Below, piece by piece: positions 60,915 to 64,000 of a stretch of DNA of 64,000 nucleotides. The stretch comes from Holacanthus passer. Its lineage: Eukaryota > Chordata > Actinopteri > Pomacanthidae. The notes under the pieces were generated by a model. The model was given only the letters and a program-made list of their open reading frames with translations. It was not told where the DNA came from and did not search any database. How positions within the stretch are numbered: the stretch's first letter is position 1; every line of letters starts with the position of its first letter. Where the stretch lies: contig JAFREQ010000040.1 in the NCBI GenBank assembly GCA_025331565.1, positions 2,435,501 to 2,499,500 of the forward strand. Direction: 5' to 3'. Made by a program: the position numbers and the translations under genes.

Positions 60915-61340
60915 ACCTCTCTGTCGCCCCCTCCAGCCACACTCCCACCTGCTCACACATTCATTGCCATTCTCGTCCTGTCCACCAGATGCCCTCTGAC
61001 TTTTCCTCCTGTCCCAGTCGTCTCTCTCCGACATCCTGCTGCTCCCTCCCACCCTGCAATAACCCCCTTCCCTCCGGTCCCGGTCACCTGACCTTCCCCA
61101 ACCAACTGCTCACCTGTTTCCACTCCGCCTCATCAGCCCTGCAGATATTTAACCAGGCCGTTCACACTCAGAGTCATTTTGTCTTTGTGCTTTTGTGTTC
61201 AAGTTACCTGTCTGCCCACCTGCATGTCTGCCTGCCTGTCTGTCTGCCTCTACCTGCCAGTAAGCTTTATCATCATTAAATCATCCTGCTGCCTCTTCGG
61301 TCCAGTCTCTGTTGTCCTGCATAACCAACCTTGACACTGG
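60915..61340 (+). mobile_element. Gypsy-type LTR-like segment, nested
   Basis: C/T-rich sequence with CACCTGTTTCCACTCCGCC, a TATA-like GCAGATATTTAACCAGG, CTGTCTGTCTGCCTCTACC and AAATCATCCTGCTGCCTC followed by GGTCCAGTCTCTG, ending near AACCTTGACA. This is the usual order in a fish Gypsy LTR. The 5' boundary is not fixed. Confidence 0.5.
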
Positions 61341-61344
61341 TGGC

Positions 61345-61555
61345 ATTCCAATACCCATCCTACCACATTATCTAGTATTCCAGAAGAAGATTTAGCGTGT
61401 CCCAATCCACAGTGTGTCAAATGCAGTATCCCAAAAATACCAGGATGTCCTTCTGCACCCGGTTGCATTGTGCAGCGTGCTTTTCTGGCCATTCTGACCA
61501 ACAGTCCTCTGTGCGGCTGAGGATACGTCCCGTCGACTGAGCCGCCGAGAGAGGA
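61345..61555. repeat. Repeat-derived segment inside the composite element
   Basis: GGATGTCCTTCTGCACCCGG, CATTGTGCAGCGTGCTTTTC and GAGGATACGTCCCGTCGACT recall a dispersed fish repeat. Overlapping open frames of 92-208 codons on the minus strand cover it, but their sequences show no domain, so they are treated as non-coding. Confidence 0.35.
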
Positions 61556-61561
61556 AAGACA

Positions 61562-61635
61562 GATGACAGAAGCCGCAATGATGGATGACAGAAGTCGCAG
61601 TGACAGATGAAAGAAGTCGCAATGAGAGATGACAG
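61562..61635 (+). repeat. 22-bp minisatellite (about 3.4 units)
   Basis: Units starting GATGACAGAAG or GATGAAAGAAG repeat every 22 bp, with the shared core AGAAGYCGCARTGA. Three full units and a partial one are present, with few differences. Confidence 0.85.
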
Positions 61636-62030
61636 CGCATCCAAGTGTAAGTACTGCATATTTTTTGCAACCTGTGTGCATAATAAATACATTAAATTTT
61701 GTGCTGTGGACTGTGACAAATGTTTGAGCAAGAGGGTCAAAGTTCAAGGAGCAATGTTCTGCCAAAGCAGTATGTCCCACTTGTATGCATACTTTAAAGG
61801 GCAGTTGTACTATGAGTAAAAATGAAAAGTGGAAAAATGTGATTTGGAGCACAGCTACAGTTTGTTTCCATTGCATTTTGCTTTAAAAGATCATCAACTT
61901 CTACATTTCCAACGAACACATTTTTGCGATATTTCGAGGTTTGTTTTAATTTGCTGTGTTTCCACCCAACTGTTTTAATGAGCAATTTAAAAATATGCAT
62001 AAAAACAGGTGGATGGAAACGCGCCTATAG

Positions 62031-64000
62031 ACGCCACTTCAACTGAACCACCATCCAGCAAAAGGTCTGTTTTATCCATGAAGGTAAACAGAAACAGCTG
62101 AATCCTGTTTTCTACAAATGCAAACAAAGATATCTGTCCCTAATGCTGAGCGTGCTTATTCAAACACGGTCCATATTGATGAATCACAATAGGCGACGCA
62201 GGGAAACATATGTATATTTATGTATATTTATACAACATCCCACTTTTGTGTCAATTATGTTAGTAATTGGCACAATCTGCTGTCACTTTCAGGAAACATA
62301 CAGAGGAGGATGAATGCAGCAGGATACTCATTATACCACTATGTCCATAAGTGGATTGCCATTAACACGCTGTGACACCACAAAGCTAAACACCTTCCTG
62401 CTAGTCATTCATGTCATCCCCTACCTAACACATCCACCGCCAAACAAACACAACTCTCGCCCAGATTCTTACACACACACGCAGCAGCACACACATAAAG
62501 TAAATGTGCAGTGGCACTCCCGGGGGTGGCGGCAGCTTTGATGTCTTCAGCATGTACAAACACACAGATGGGAAAAAAAGGCTTTGGCTGCAGCAAGGAA
62601 GCATGATACACAACATGATGAAATCCGTCTCTGTTAAGACCGAAGCTTCATAAATAAGGGCAGATATTGAATCTCTATGAATGACTGTGATGTGAGAAAC
62701 GGACGTGCACGGACTGACGTGCTCAGTCAGCTGCACAAAGTGCACCGTGCCGCTCTCCGGTCTCCACGCGGCCGTAAAGGGGCAGGAGTCTGGCTCGCTT
62801 TCCCTTGTTTAAAGCTGGGATACGAGTCTCCTATGAATATCTCCACTAAATGACAAAACAGGCTACAAGGATAACTGCAGTGCGCACAAAGCAGCGATAT
62901 GAGACATATGAAACGAGAATGGCTTTCCACAAGACTGGCAAATTATTTAGAGCTGTTTGCCTGCTAGAATTTTGAGCTTATGCAACCACAAAAAATCATT
63001 TCACTTCACGCTTTTAACATGATGCTATTTTGGGAAAGTAGCATTTTCAGACTTTACATGCCTCTTTTAAGGCAACCTGTTTTATCCTTGGACACAATGA
63101 GGAGGTTATAAATCAAGGCTGCACATTCAATAGTCCATTATGTGAGTTCATAATGGTGACGTTTACAGTGATACAGAAGGCGAGAGCAGCTTTTTTTTTA
63201 AAAACTTGTTATCTCCGTATCTTCATTATCATGTTATCTTGAGATAAACAGTTTTTTCTCTTGATCACAACCCAACGCTTTCATTTTCACAAGGTCGCAA
63301 ATTATGTTTCTCATGGTGATTATATTTATTTTAAGGCCATTTCCCAAGTTAACCGTTTGATATCACGAGGCACAAGATATAATTTGATTCTGTGTATTTA
63401 TATAACAAGATTTTTTTTATTATTATTGTCAAATCTGTATCAGCCTCAAAAATCAAATCTCTTATGCAGCTGACAAAACATCTATGACATGAGTTCACAT
63501 CTGCATGAGACTGTTCTGGAAATACAAAACTAATTATCTAAATGGATTCAGAAATGAAAGGTACAGTTTGTGACATTGCCTTAAAAACATGCTTCCTTCA
63601 TGCGTTCAACAGCTTCATCCTCTGTGAAGTCAAAGCTTTATCGCTAATCAAAGCACATGTAGACTAATTGCCCTTAAGCCACCTTAAAATCACTTTAAAA
63701 AACACCTTAAAATTTGACTTTGCTGCACGTCTGCACAACAGTTCCTGCCATTTTCTGGCCATGAATAAAGTGCAGGACCACAATATCACATCCTGACCAG
63801 TGTTTAATTATTAGAAGCTGAGAATTTGCCAAGCTCGAGCGCTGTCAACATGTCACTTTCCAAAAACACAGCTGTGTGTGAGGCAGACGAGCCGACCAAA
63901 AGCACATTTTCACAGCAGCCTGACAGAAAAGATCATTGAGGAATCGGAGCCATGAAGATTAATAACAACAGCTCTGATGGGAAATAAACAGGTTTTACCC
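62031..64000. other. Flanking DNA with no recognised feature
   Basis: AT-rich intergenic or neighbouring intronic sequence. A short CA-rich patch lies at 62471-62495. The frames at 62314-62930 are short and without motif. I see no exon of a neighbouring gene. Confidence 0.45.

Larger units (their letters stand above)
60338..62030. mobile_element. Composite terminal-inverted-repeat element with internal insertions
   Basis: The left end TTAGCCAGGTTTCCATTCAC and the right end GGTGGATGGAAACGCGCCTA are imperfect inverted repeats around a GTTTCCAT core. Further in, ATGCAAATTAATGCGTTTCC on the left is mirrored by AACTGTTTTAATGAGCAATT on the right. The interior is filled by an LTR-like segment, a second repeat and a 22-bp minisatellite. 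No intact transposase frame exists. Confidence 0.5.

Noticed and set aside
61250..61876. 208-codon open frame on the minus strand, the longest in the window
   Set aside because: It crosses an LTR-like segment, another repeat and a minisatellite, other long frames overlap it on the same strand, and its translation shows no domain.

Overview
The window reads as intronic and intergenic DNA of a teleost fish, probably a percomorph. It is AT-rich and full of CA/GT microsatellites, and it carries repeat types typical of ray-finned fish: piggyBac-like, Tc1-like and hAT-like non-autonomous elements, Gypsy-type LTR fragments, a Rex/Babar-like LINE relic and tRNA-like repeats. There are no operons, bacterial features or CRISPR arrays. 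Repeat family names rest on recognised end motifs and remembered consensus sequences, not on a database search.

Only one protein-coding gene can be supported. It is a minus-strand tetraspanin of the TSPAN4/TSPAN9 group. The first coding exon is at 57423-57743 and the second at 9161-9352. The splice sites are clean (GTGAGT donor, CTCTGCAG acceptor, GTAAGT donor) and the join is in phase 0. The two exons lie about 48 kb apart and that intron fills most of the window. The remaining exons (TM3, large extracellular loop, TM4) were not found in 1-9160 and should lie beyond the left edge. The first exon has an unusual 86-residue in-frame extension upstream of the family-standard start, with its own stop codon just before it.

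Layout: 1-9160 is the following intron, with a nested hAT/Tc1-like complex (947-1690), a small inverted-repeat element (2048-2162), a foldback repeat with a perfect hairpin (3472-3770) and a 1.5 kb piggyBac-like element with 20-bp perfect terminal repeats (4649-6145). 9353-57422 is the long intron, holding at least five more copies of the foldback family, three more Tc1-like copies, LTR-like segments, a LINE relic, tRNA-like repeats and non-repetitive stretches. Some of those stretches (12960-13340, 36000-36190, 37620-37880, 39470-39890, 42690-42990) have the motif-rich look of conserved regulatory DNA, which conservation data would have to confirm. 57744-60330 is upstream of the gene and holds a GA/CT-rich candidate promoter region. 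60338-62030 is a composite terminal-inverted-repeat element with an LTR-like segment and a 22-bp minisatellite inside. 62031-64000 shows nothing recognisable.

I did not find a convincing new multi-gene system. The observations most worth checking are the N-terminal extension of the tetraspanin, the lost cysteines in that protein, the nested-transposon histories, and a few motif-dense unique stretches that may be enhancers.
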